Assembly: GCF_037975245.1 (NCBI RefSeq)
Contig: NC_092562.1
Coordinates: 1,927,001 to 1,991,000 of the forward strand
Reading direction: 5' to 3'
DNA: 64,000 nt
Source: Apostichopus japonicus
Taxonomy: Eukaryota; Echinodermata; Holothuroidea; Aspidochirotida; Stichopodidae
The notes beneath the pieces were generated by a model. The model did no database searches. It was not told the origin of the DNA and worked only from the letters and a program-made list of their open reading frames with translations. Below, in pieces: positions 12,215 to 25,838 of the stretch; within the stretch, counting starts at the first letter, position 1; the number at the start of each line of letters is the position of its first letter. The position numbers and the translations under genes were made by a program.

Positions 12215-15200
12215 AAATATGAGTGTTTTTAATACTCTGATCACCTGGAATGGAATCAAAAGGGCTCCACACACCGCAGGTACAATTTTGGGAAGAATTA
12301 AAAAAGTCGTGATTTTGGCCAAAATCGAAGAAAATCATAAGGGTATAGCCTTACAAAATTGTCGATTTTGGGCCAAAAATGAAAGTTCTCAAATTCCTGT
12401 CAGGATACGTCTAACAGACTCCCAGCACCCAGTACACGCTTCTCCCGAGAACAAAAGTGGCATTCGACGAAGTTTTAGTCATTTAAATCCGATATGAAAT
12501 GACGTCAAGATATGGTTATTAAATTTCATTTTTCCACCAAAATATGAGTGTTTTTAATACTCTGATCACCTGGAAAGGAATCAAAGGGGCTCCACACACC
12601 GCAGGTACAATTTTGGGAAGAATTAAAAAAGTCGTGATTTTGGCCAAAATCGAAGAAAATCATAAGGGTATAGCCTTACAAAATTGTCGATTTTGGGCCA
12701 AAAATGAAAGTTCTCAAATTCCTGTCAGGATACGTCTAACAGACTCCCAGCACCCAGTACACGCTTCTCCCGAGAACAAAAGTGGCATTCGACGAAGTTT
12801 TAGTCATTTAAATCCGATATGAAATGACGTCAAGATATGGTTATTAAATTTCATTTTTCCACCAAAATATCAGTGTTTTTAATACTCTGATCACCTGGAA
12901 AGGAATCAAAGGGGCGCCACACACCGCAGGTACAATTTTGGGAAGAAATAAAAAAGTCGTGATTTTGGCCAAAATCGAAGAAAATCATAAGGGTATAGCC
13001 TTACAAAATTGTCGATTTTGGGCCAAAAATGAAAGTTCTCAAATTCCTGTCAGGATACGTCTAACAGACTCCCAGCACCCAGTACACGCTTCTCCCGAGA
13101 ACAAAAGTGGCATTCGACGAAGTTTTAGTCATTTAAATCCGATATGAAATGACGTCAAGATATGGTTATTAAATTTCATTTTTCCACCAAAATATGAGTG
13201 TTTTTAATACTCTGATCACCTGGAAAGGAATCAAAAGGGCGCCACACACCGCAGGTACAATTTTGGGAAGAATTAAAAAAGTCGTGATTTTGGCCAAAAT
13301 CGAAGAAAATCATAAGGGTATAGCCTTACAAAATTGTCGATTTTGGGCCAAAAATGAAAGTTCTCAAATTCCTGTCAGGATACGTCTAACAGACTCCCAG
13401 CACCCAGTACACGCTTCTCCCGAGAACAAAAGTGGCATTCGACGAAGTTTTAGTCATTTAAATCCGATATGAAATGACGTCAAGATATGGTTATCAAATT
13501 TCATTTTTCCACCAAAAATATCAGTGTTTTTAATACTCTGATCACCTGGAATGGAATCAAAAGGGCTCCACACACCGCAGGTACAATTTTGGGAAGAATT
13601 AAAAAAGTCGTGATTTTGGCCAAAATCGAAGAAAATCATAAGGGTATAGCCTTACAAAATTGTCGATTTTGGGCCAAAAATGAAAGTTCTCAAATTCCTG
13701 TCAGGATACGTCTAACAGACTCCCAGCACCCAGTACACGCTTCTCCCGAGAACAAAAGTGGCATTCGACGAAGTTTTAGTCATTTAAATCCGATATGAAA
13801 TGACGTCAAGATATGGTTATTAAATTTCATTTTTCCACCAAAATATCAGTGTTTTTAATACTCTGATCACCTGGAAAGGAATCAAAGGGGCGCCACACAC
13901 CGCAGGTACAATTTTGGGAAGAAATAAAAAAGTCGTGATTTTGGCCAAAATCGAAGAAAATCATAAGGGTATAGCCTTACAAAAGTGTCGATTTTGGGCC
14001 AAAAATGAAAGTTCTCAAATTCCTGTCAGGATACGTCTAACAGACTCCCAGCACCCAGTACACGCTTCTCCCGAGAACAAAAGTGGCATTCGACGAAGTT
14101 TTAGTCATTTAAATCCGATATGAAATGACGTCAAGATATGGTTATTAAATTTCATTTTTCCACCAAAATATCAGTGTTTTTAATACTCTGATCACCTGGA
14201 AAGGAATCAAAAGGGCGCCACACACCGCAGGTACAATTTTGGGAAGAATTAAAAAAGTCGTGATTTTGGCCAAAATCGAAGAAAATCATAAGGGTATAGC
14301 CTTACAAAATTGTCGATTTTGGGCCAAAAATGAAAGTTCTCAAATTCCTGTCAGGATACGTCTAACAGACTCCCAGCACCCAGTACACGCTTCTCCCGAG
14401 AACAAAAGTGGCATTCGACGAAGTTTTAGTCATTTAAATCCGATATGAAATGACGTCAAGATATGGTTATTAAATTTCATTTTTCCACCAAAATATGAGT
14501 GTTTTTAATACTCTGATCACCTGGAAAGGAATCAAAGGGGCTCCACACACCGCAGGTACAATTTTGGGAAGAATTAAAAGAGTTGTGATTTTGGCCAAAA
14601 TCGAAGAAAATCATAAGGGCCTTACAAAATTGTCGATTTTGGGCCAAAAATGAAAGTTCTCAAATTCCTGTCAGGATACGTCTAACAGACTCCCAGCACC
14701 CAGTACACGCTTCCCCCGAGAACAAAAGTGGCATTCGACGAAGTTTTAGTCATTTAAATCCGATATGAAATGACGTCAAGATATGGTTATTAAATTTCAT
14801 TTTTCCACCAAAATATGAGTGTTTTTAATACTCTGATCACCTGGAAAGGAATCAAAAGGACGCCACACACCGCAGGTACAATTTTGGGAAGAATTCAAAA
14901 AGTCGTGATTTTGGCCAAAATCGAAGAAAATCATAAGGGTATAGCCTTACAAAATTGTCGATTTTGGGCCAAAAATGAAAGTTCTCAAATTCCTGTCAGG
15001 ATACGTCTAACAGACTCCCAGCACCCAGTACACGCTTCTCCCGAGAACAAAAGTGGCATTCGACGAAGTTTTAGTCATTTAAATCCGATATGAAATGACG
15101 TCAAGATATGGTTATTAAATTTCATTTTTCCACCAAAATATCAGTGTTTTTAATACTCTGATCACCTGGAAAGGAATCAAAAGGGCGCCACACACCGCAG

Positions 15201-18200
15201 GTACAATTTTGGGAAGAATTAAAAAAGTCGTGATTTTGGCCAAAATCGAAGAAAATCATAAGGGTATAGCCTTACAAAATTGTCGATTTTGGGCCAAAAA
15301 TGAAAGTTCTCAAATTCCTGTCAGGATACGTCTAACAGACTCCCAGCACCCAGTACACGCTTCTCCCGAGAACAAAAGTGGCATTCGACGAAGGTTTAGT
15401 CATTTAAATCCGATATGAAATGACGTCAAGATATGGTTATTAAATTTCATTTTTCCACCAAAATATGAGTGTTTTTAATACTCTGATCACCTGGAATGGA
15501 ATCAAAAGGGCGCCACACACCGCAGGTACAATTTTGGGAAGAATTAAAAAAGTCGTGATTTTGGCCAAAATCGAAGAAAATCATAAGGGTATAGCCTTAC
15601 AAAATTGTCGATTTTGGGCCAAAAATGAAAGTTCTCAAATTCCTGTCAGGATACGTCTAACAGACTCCCAGCACCCAGTACACGCTTCTCCCGAGAACAA
15701 AAGTGGCATTCGACGAAGTTTTAGTCATTTAAATCCGATATGAAATGACGTCAAGATATGGTTATTAAATTTCATTTTTCCACCAAAATATCAGTGTTTT
15801 TAATACTCTGATCACCTGGAAAGGAATCAAAGGGGCGCCACACACCGCAGGTACAATTTTGGGAAGAAATAAAAAAGTCGTGATTTTGGCCAAAATCGAA
15901 GAAAATCATAAGGGTATAGCCTTACAAAATTGTCGATTTTGGGCCAAAAATGAAAGTTCTCAAATTCCTGTCAGGATACGTCTAACAGACTCCCAGCACC
16001 CAGTACACGCTTCTCCCGAGAACAAAAGTGGCATTCGACGAAGTTTTAGTCATTTAAATCCGATATGAAATGACGTCAAGATATGGTTATTAAATTTCAT
16101 TTTTCCACCAAAATATGAGTGTTTTTAATACTCTGATCACCTGGAAAGGAATCAAAAGGGCGCCACACACCGCAGGTACAATTTTGGGAAGAATTAAAAA
16201 AGTCGTGATTTTGGCCAAAATCGAAGAAAATCATAAGGGTATAGCCTTACAAAATTGTCGATTTTGGGCCAAAAATGAAAGTTCTCAAATTCCTGTCAGG
16301 ATACGTCTAACAGACTCCCAGCACCCAGTACACGCTTCTCCCGAGAACAAAAGTGGCATTCGACGAAGTTTTAGTCATTTAAATCCGATATGAAATGACG
16401 TCAAGATATGGTTATTAAATTTCATTTTTCCACCAAAATATCAGTGTTTTTAATACTCTGATCACCTGGAAAGGAATCAAAGGGGCGCCACACACCGCAG
16501 GTACAATTTTGGGAAGAAATAAAAAAGTCGTGATTTTGGCCAAAATCGAAGAAAATCATAAGGGTATAGCCTTACAAAAGTGTCGATTTTGGGCCAAAAA
16601 TGAAAGTTCTCAAATTCCTGTCAGGATACGTCTAACAGACTCCCAGCACCCAGTACACGCTTCTCCCGAGAACAAAAGTGGCATTCGACGAAGTTTTAGT
16701 CATTTAAATCCGATATGAAATGACGTCAAGATATGGTTATTAAATTTCATTTTTCCACCAAAATATCAGTGTTTTTAATACTCTGATCACCTGGAAAGGA
16801 ATCAAAAGGGCGCCACACACCGCAGGTACAATTTTGGGAAGAATTAAAAAAGTCGTGATTTTGGCCAAAATCGAAGAAAATCATAAGGGTATAGCCTTAC
16901 AAAATTGTCGATTTTGGGCCAAAAATGAAAGTTCTCAAATTCCTGTCAGGATACGTCTAACAGACTCCCAGCACCCAGTACACGCTTCTCCCGAGAACAA
17001 AAGTGGCATTCGACGAAGTTTTAGTCATTTAAATCCGATATGAAATGACGTCAAGATATGGTTATTAAATTTCATTTTTCCACCAAAATATGAGTGTTTT
17101 TAATACTCTGATCACCTGGAAAGGAATCAAAGGGGCTCCACACACCGCAGGTACAATTTTGGGAAGAATTAAAAGAGTTGTGATTTTGGCCAAAATCGAA
17201 GAAAATCATAAGGGCCTTACAAAATTGTCGATTTTGGGCCAAAAATGAAAGTTCTCAAATTCCTGTCAGGATACGTCTAACAGACTCCCAGCACCCAGTA
17301 CACGCTTCCCCCGAGAACAAAAGTGGCATTCGACGAAGTTTTAGTCATTTAAATCCGATATGAAATGACGTCAAGATATGGTTATTAAATTTCATTTTTC
17401 CACCAAAATATGAGTGTTTTTAATACTCTGATCACCTGGAAAGGAATCAAAAGGACGCCACACACCGCAGGTACAATTTTGGGAAGAATTCAAAAAGTCG
17501 TGATTTTGGCCAAAATCGAAGAAAATCATAAGGGTATAGCCTTACAAAATTGTCGATTTTGGGCCAAAAATGAAAGTTCTCAAATTCCTGTCAGGATACG
17601 TCTAACAGACTCCCAGCACCCAGTACACGCTTCTCCCGAGAACAAAAGTGGCATTCGACGAAGTTTTAGTCATTTAAATCCGATATGAAATGACGTCAAG
17701 ATATGGTTATTAAATTTCATTTTTCCACCAAAATATCAGTGTTTTTAATACTCTGATCACCTGGAAAGGAATCAAAGGGGCGCCACACACCGCAGGTACA
17801 ATTTTGGGAAGAAATAAAAAAGTCGTGATTTTGGCCAAAATCGAAGAAAATCATAAGGGTATAGCCTTACAAAATTGTCGATTTTGGGCCAAAAATGAAA
17901 GTTCTCAAATTCCTGTCAGGATACGTCTAACAGACTCCCAGCACCCAGTACACGCTTCTCCCGAGAACAAAAGTGGCATTCGACGAAGTTTTAGTCATTT
18001 AAATCCGATATGAAATGACGTCAAGATATGGTTATTAAATTTCATTTTTCCACCAAAATATCAGTGTTTTTAATACTCTGATCACCTGGAAAGGAATCAA
18101 AGGGGCGCCACACACCGCAGGTACAATTTTGGGAAGAATTAAAAAAGTCGTGATTTTGGCCAAAATCGAAGAAAATCATAAGGGTATAGCCTTACAAAAT

Positions 18201-21200
18201 TGTCGATTTTGGGCCAAAAATGAAAGTTCTCAAATTCCTGTCAGGATACGTCTAACAGACTCCCAGCACCCAGTACACGCTTCTCCCGAGAACAAAAGTG
18301 GCATTCGACGAAGTTTTAGTCATTTAAATCCGATATGAAATGACGTCAAGATATGGTTATTAAATTTCATTTTTCCACCAAAATATGAGTGTTTTTAATA
18401 CTCTGATCACCTGGAAAGGAATCAAAGGGGCTCCACACACCGCAGGTACAATTTTGGGAAGAATTAAAAGAGTTGTGATTTTGGCCAAAATCGAAGAAAA
18501 TCATAAGGGCCTTACAAAATTGTCGATTTTGGGCCAAAAATGAAAGTTCTCAAATTCCTGTCAGGATACGTCTAACAGACTCCCAGCACCCAGTACACGC
18601 TTCCCCCGAGAACAAAAGTGGCATTCGACGAAGTTTTAGTCATTTAAATCCGATATGAAATGACGTCAAGATATGGTTATTAAATTTCATTTTTCCACCA
18701 AAATATGAGTGTTTTTAATACTCTGATCACCTGGAAAGGAATCAAAAGGACGCCACACACCGCAGGTACAATTTTGGGAAGAATTAAAAAAGTCGTGATT
18801 TTGGCCAAAATCGAAGAAAATCATAAGGGTATAGCCTTACAAAATTGTCGATTTTGGGCCAAAAATGAAAGTTCTCAAATTCCTGTCAGGATACGTCTAA
18901 CAGACTCCCAGCACCCAGTACACGCTTCTCCCGAGAACAAACGTGGCATTCGACGAAGTTTTAGTCATTTAAGTCCGATATGAAATGACGTCAAGATATG
19001 GTTATCAAATTTCATATTTCCATCAAAAATATGAGTGTTTTTAATACTCTGATCACCTGGAATGGAATCAAAAGGGCTCCACACACCGCAGGTACAATTT
19101 TGGGAAGAATTAAAAAAGTCGTGATTTTGGCCAAAATCGAAGAAAATCATAAGGGTATAGCCTTACAAAATTGTCGATTTTGGGCCAAAAATGAAAGTTC
19201 TCAAATTCCTGTCAGGATACGTCTAACAGACTCCCAGCACCCAGTACACGCTTCTCCCGAGAACAAAAGTGGCATTCGACGAAGTTTTAGTCATTTAAAT
19301 CCGATATGAAATGACGTCAAGATATGGTTATTAAATTTCATTTTTCCACCAAAATATGAGTGTTTTTAATACTCTGATCACCTGGAAAGGAATCAAAGGG
19401 GCTCCACACACCGCAGGTACAATTTTGGGAAGAATTAAAAAAGTCGTGATTTTGGCCAAAATCGAAGAAAATCATAAGGGTATAGCCTTACAAAATTGTC
19501 GATTTTGGGCCAAAAATGAAAGTTCTCAAATTCCTGTCAGGATACGTCTAACAGACTCCCAGCACCCAGTACACGCTTCTCCCGAGAACAAAAGTGGCAT
19601 TCGACGAAGTTTTAGTCATTTAAATCCGATATGAAATGACGTCAAGATATGGTTATTAAATTTCATTTTTCCACCAAAATATCAGTGTTTTTAATACTCT
19701 GATCACCTGGAAAGGAATCAAAGGGGCGCCACACACCGCAGGTACAATTTTGGGAAGAAATAAAAAAGTCGTGATTTTGGCCAAAATCGAAGAAAATCAT
19801 AAGGGTATAGCCTTACAAAATTGTCGATTTTGGGCCAAAAATGAAAGTTCTCAAATTCCTGTCAGGATACGTCTAACAGACTCCCAGCACCCAGTACACG
19901 CTTCTCCCGAGAACAAAAGTGGCATTCGACGAAGTTTTAGTCATTTAAATCCGATATGAAATGACGTCAAGATATGGTTATTAAATTTCATTTTTCCACC
20001 AAAATATCAGTGTTTTTAATACTCTGATCACCTGGAAAGGAATCAAAAGGGCGCCACACACCGCAGGTACAATTTTGGGAAGAATTAAAAAAGTCGTGAT
20101 TTTGGCCAAAATCGAAGAAAATCATAAGGGTATAGCCTTACAAAATTGTCGATTTTGGGCCAAAAATGAAAGTTCTCAAATTCCTGTCAGGATACGTCTA
20201 ACAGACTCCCAGCACCCAGTACACGCTTCTCCCGAGAACAAAAGTGGCATTCGACGAAGTTTTAGTCATTTAAATCCGATATGAAATGACGTCAAGATAT
20301 GGTTATCAAATTTCATTTTTCCACCAAAAATATCAGTGTTTTTAATACTCTGATCACCTGGAATGGAATCAAAAGGGCTCCACACACCGCAGGTACAATT
20401 TTGGGAAGAATTAAAAAAGTCGTGATTTTGGCCAAAATCGAAGAAAATCATAAGGGTATAGCCTTACAAAATTGTCGATTTTGGGCCAAAAATGAAAGTT
20501 CTCAAATTCCTGTCAGGATACGTCTAACAGACTCCCAGCACCCAGTACACGCTTCTCCCGAGAACAAAAGTGGCATTCGACGAAGTTTTAGTCATTTAAA
20601 TCCGATATGAAATGACGTCAAGATATGGTTATTAAATTTCATTTTTCCACCAAAATATCAGTGTTTTTAATACTCTGATCACCTGGAAAGGAATCAAAGG
20701 GGCGCCACACACCGCAGGTACAATTTTGGGAAGAAATAAAAAAGTCGTGATTTTGGCCAAAATCGAAGAAAATCATAAGGGTATAGCCTTACAAAAGTGT
20801 CGATTTTGGGCCAAAAATGAAAGTTCTCAAATTCCTGTCAGGATACGTCTAACAGACTCCCAGCACCCAGTACACGCTTCTCCCGAGAACAAAAGTGGCA
20901 TTCGACGAAGTTTTAGTCATTTAAATCCGATATGAAATGACGTCAAGATATGGTTATTAAATTTCATTTTTCCACCAAAATATCAGTGTTTTTAATACTC
21001 TGATCACCTGGAAAGGAATCAAAAGGGCGCCACACACCGCAGGTACAATTTTGGGAAGAATTAAAAAAGTCGTGATTTTGGCCAAAATCGAAGAAAATCA
21101 TAAGGGTATAGCCTTACAAAATTGTCGATTTTGGGCCAAAAATGAAAGTTCTCAAATTCCTGTCAGGATACGTCTAACAGACTCCCAGCACCCAGTACAC

Positions 21201-24200
21201 GCTTCTCCCGAGAACAAAAGTGGCATTCGACGAAGTTTTAGTCATTTAAATCCGATATGAAATGACGTCAAGATATGGTTATTAAATTTCATTTTTCCAC
21301 CAAAATATGAGTGTTTTTAATACTCTGATCACCTGGAAAGGAATCAAAGGGGCTCCACACACCGCAGGTACAATTTTGGGAAGAATTAAAAGAGTTGTGA
21401 TTTTGGCCAAAATCGAAGAAAATCATAAGGGCCTTACAAAATTGTCGATTTTGGGCCAAAAATGAAAGTTCTCAAATTCCTGTCAGGATACGTCTAACAG
21501 ACTCCCAGCACCCAGTACACGCTTCCCCCGAGAACAAAAGTGGCATTCGACGAAGTTTTAGTCATTTAAATCCGATATGAAATGACGTCAAGATATGGTT
21601 ATTAAATTTCATTTTTCCACCAAAATATGAGTGTTTTTAATACTCTGATCACCTGGAAAGGAATCAAAAGGACGCCACACACCGCAGGTACAATTTTGGG
21701 AAGAATTCAAAAAGTCGTGATTTTGGCCAAAATCGAAGAAAATCATAAGGGTATAGCCTTACAAAATTGTCGATTTTGGGCCAAAAATGAAAGTTCTCAA
21801 ATTCCTGTCAGGATACGTCTAACAGACTCCCAGCACCCAGTACACGCTTCTCCCGAGAACAAAAGTGGCATTCGACGAAGTTTTAGTCATTTAAATCCGA
21901 TATGAAATGACGTCAAGATATGGTTATTAAATTTCATTTTTCCACCAAAATATCAGTGTTTTTAATACTCTGATCACCTGGAAAGGAATCAAAAGGGCGC
22001 CACACACCGCAGGTACAATTTTGGGAAGAATTAAAAAAGTCGTGATTTTGGCCAAAATCGAAGAAAATCATAAGGGTATAGCCTTACAAAATTGTCGATT
22101 TTGGGCCAAAAATGAAAGTTCTCAAATTCCTGTCAGGATACGTCTAACAGACTCCCAGCACCCAGTACACGCTTCTCCCGAGAACAAAAGTGGCATTCGA
22201 CGAAGGTTTAGTCATTTAAATCCGATATGAAATGACGTCAAGATATGGTTATTAAATTTCATTTTTCCACCAAAATATGAGTGTTTTTAATACTCTGATC
22301 ACCTGGAATGGAATCAAAAGGGCGCCACACACCGCAGGTACAATTTTGGGAAGAATTAAAAAAGTCGTGATTTTGGCCAAAATCGAAGAAAATCATAAGG
22401 GTATAGCCTTACAAAATTGTCGATTTTGGGCCAAAAATGAAAGTTCTCAAATTCCTGTCAGGATACGTCTAACAGACTCCCAGCACCCAGTACACGCTTC
22501 TCCCGAGAACAAAAGTGGCATTCGACGAAGTTTTAGTCATTTAAATCCGATATGAAATGACGTCAAGATATGGTTATTAAATTTCATTTTTCCACCAAAA
22601 TATCAGTGTTTTTAATACTCTGATCACCTGGAAAGGAATCAAAGGGGCGCCACACACCGCAGGTACAATTTTGGGAAGAAATAAAAAAGTCGTGATTTTG
22701 GCCAAAATCGAAGAAAATCATAAGGGTATAGCCTTACAAAATTGTCGATTTTGGGCCAAAAATGAAAGTTCTCAAATTCCTGTCAGGATACGTCTAACAG
22801 ACTCCCAGCACCCAGTACACGCTTCTCCCGAGAACAAAAGTGGCATTCGACGAAGTTTTAGTCATTTAAATCCGATATGAAATGACGTCAAGATATGGTT
22901 ATTAAATTTCATTTTTCCACCAAAATATGAGTGTTTTTAATACTCTGATCACCTGGAAAGGAATCAAAAGGGCGCCACACACCGCAGGTACAATTTTGGG
23001 AAGAATTAAAAAAGTCGTGATTTTGGCCAAAATCGAAGAAAATCATAAGGGTATAGCCTTACAAAATTGTCGATTTTGGGCCAAAAATGAAAGTTCTCAA
23101 ATTCCTGTCAGGATACGTCTAACAGACTCCCAGCACCCAGTACACGCTTCTCCCGAGAACAAAAGTGGCATTCGACGAAGTTTTAGTCATTTAAATCCGA
23201 TATGAAATGACGTCAAGATATGGTTATTAAATTTCATTTTTCCACCAAAATATCAGTGTTTTTAATACTCTGATCACCTGGAAAGGAATCAAAGGGGCGC
23301 CACACACCGCAGGTACAATTTTGGGAAGAAATAAAAAAGTCGTGATTTTGGCCAAAATCGAAGAAAATCATAAGGGTATAGCCTTACAAAAGTGTCGATT
23401 TTGGGCCAAAAATGAAAGTTCTCAAATTCCTGTCAGGATACGTCTAACAGACTCCCAGCACCCAGTACACGCTTCTCCCGAGAACAAAAGTGGCATTCGA
23501 CGAAGTTTTAGTCATTTAAATCCGATATGAAATGACGTCAAGATATGGTTATTAAATTTCATTTTTCCACCAAAATATCAGTGTTTTTAATACTCTGATC
23601 ACCTGGAAAGGAATCAAAAGGGCGCCACACACCGCAGGTACAATTTTGGGAAGAATTAAAAAAGTCGTGATTTTGGCCAAAATCGAAGAAAATCATAAGG
23701 GTATAGCCTTACAAAATTGTCGATTTTGGGCCAAAAATGAAAGTTCTCAAATTCCTGTCAGGATACGTCTAACAGACTCCCAGCACCCAGTACACGCTTC
23801 TCCCGAGAACAAAAGTGGCATTCGACGAAGTTTTAGTCATTTAAATCCGATATGAAATGACGTCAAGATATGGTTATTAAATTTCATTTTTCCACCAAAA
23901 TATGAGTGTTTTTAATACTCTGATCACCTGGAAAGGAATCAAAGGGGCTCCACACACCGCAGGTACAATTTTGGGAAGAATTAAAAGAGTTGTGATTTTG
24001 GCCAAAATCGAAGAAAATCATAAGGGCCTTACAAAATTGTCGATTTTGGGCCAAAAATGAAAGTTCTCAAATTCCTGTCAGGATACGTCTAACAGACTCC
24101 CAGCACCCAGTACACGCTTCCCCCGAGAACAAAAGTGGCATTCGACGAAGTTTTAGTCATTTAAATCCGATATGAAATGACGTCAAGATATGGTTATTAA

Positions 24201-25838
24201 ATTTCATTTTTCCACCAAAATATGAGTGTTTTTAATACTCTGATCACCTGGAAAGGAATCAAAAGGACGCCACACACCGCAGGTACAATTTTGGGAAGAA
24301 TTCAAAAAGTCGTGATTTTGGCCAAAATCGAAGAAAATCATAAGGGTATAGCCTTACAAAATTGTCGATTTTGGGCCAAAAATGAAAGTTCTCAAATTCC
24401 TGTCAGGATACGTCTAACAGACTCCCAGCACCCAGTACACGCTTCTCCCGAGAACAAAAGTGGCATTCGACGAAGTTTTAGTCATTTAAATCCGATATGA
24501 AATGACGTCAAGATATGGTTATTAAATTTCATTTTTCCACCAAAATATCAGTGTTTTTAATACTCTGATCACCTGGAAAGGAATCAAAGGGGCGCCACAC
24601 ACCGCAGGTACAATTTTGGGAAGAAATAAAAAAGTCGTGATTTTGGCCAAAATCGAAGAAAATCATAAGGGTATAGCCTTACAAAATTGTCGATTTTGGG
24701 CCAAAAATGAAAGTTCTCAAATTCCTGTCAGGATACGTCTAACAGACTCCCAGCACCCAGTACACGCTTCTCCCGAGAACAAAAGTGGCATTCGACGAAG
24801 TTTTAGTCATTTAAATCCGATATGAAATGACGTCAAGATATGGTTATTAAATTTCATTTTTCCACCAAAATATCAGTGTTTTTAATACTCTGATCACCTG
24901 GAAAGGAATCAAAGGGGCGCCACACACCGCAGGTACAATTTTGGGAAGAATTAAAAAAGTCGTGATTTTGGCCAAAATCGAAGAAAATCATAAGGGTATA
25001 GCCTTACAAAATTGTCGATTTTGGGCCAAAAATGAAAGTTCTCAAATTCCTGTCAGGATACGTCTAACAGACTCCCAGCACCCAGTACACGCTTCTCCCG
25101 AGAACAAAAGTGGCATTCGACGAAGTTTTAGTCATTTAAATCCGATATGAAATGACGTCAAGATATGGTTATTAAATTTCATTTTTCCACCAAAATATGA
25201 GTGTTTTTAATACTCTGATCACCTGGAAAGGAATCAAAGGGGCTCCACACACCGCAGGTACAATTTTGGGAAGAATTAAAAGAGTTGTGATTTTGGCCAA
25301 AATCGAAGAAAATCATAAGGGCCTTACAAAATTGTCGATTTTGGGCCAAAAATGAAAGTTCTCAAATTCCTGTCAGGATACGTCTAACAGACTCCCAGCA
25401 CCCAGTACACGCTTCCCCCGAGAACAAAAGTGGCATTCGACGAAGTTTTAGTCATTTAAATCCGATATGAAATGACGTCAAGATATGGTTATTAAATTTC
25501 ATTTTTCCACCAAAATATGAGTGTTTTTAATACTCTGATCACCTGGAAAGGAATCAAAAGGACGCCACACACCGCAGGTACAATTTTGGGAAGAATTAAA
25601 AAAGTCGTGATTTTGGCCAAAATCGAAGAAAATCATAAGGGTATAGCCTTACAAAATTGTCGATTTTGGGCCAAAAATGAAAGTTCTCAAATTCCTGTCA
25701 GGATACGTCTAACAGACTCCCAGCACCCAGTACACGCTTCTCCCGAGAACAAACGTGGCATTCGACGAAGTTTTAGTCATTTAAGTCCGATATGAAATGA
25801 CGTCAAGATATGGTTATCAAATTTCATATTTCCATCAA
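12215..25838 (+). repeat. 6,812-bp higher-order repeat, two tandem copies
   Basis: Two adjacent blocks of 21 monomers, about 12,215-19,026 and 19,027-25,838, match with a constant offset of 6,812 bp. Diagnostic variants recur at this offset: AAACGTGG at 18,939 and 25,751, the AAAAGTGTCG variant at about 13,981 and 20,793, GAAGGTTTAG at about 15,391 and 22,203, and AAGGACGCCAC at 14,847 and 21,659. The match continues one monomer further, to about 26,160. I saw one clear difference inside the pair: ATATGAG near 13,192 against ATATCAG near 20,004. The length equals 21 x 325 minus three 5-bp deletions plus two 1-bp gains. This points to a recent block duplication, for example by unequal exchange. 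Confidence 0.9.
13840..18990 (+). repeat. Nested 8-monomer (2,595 bp) and 4-monomer (1,295 bp) subunits
   Basis: Inside the first 6,812-bp block, the monomer series beginning at 13,914 (AAAAGTGTCG variant, then standard, then 5-bp-deletion, then AAGGACGCCAC plus GAATTCAAAAAG) recurs at 16,509, an offset of 2,595 bp. The last part recurs again at +1,295 bp (17,410 to 18,705). The same pattern is carried into the second block at +6,812 bp. This layering means that block sizes of 4, 8 and 21 monomers were duplicated one after another. Confidence 0.8.
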
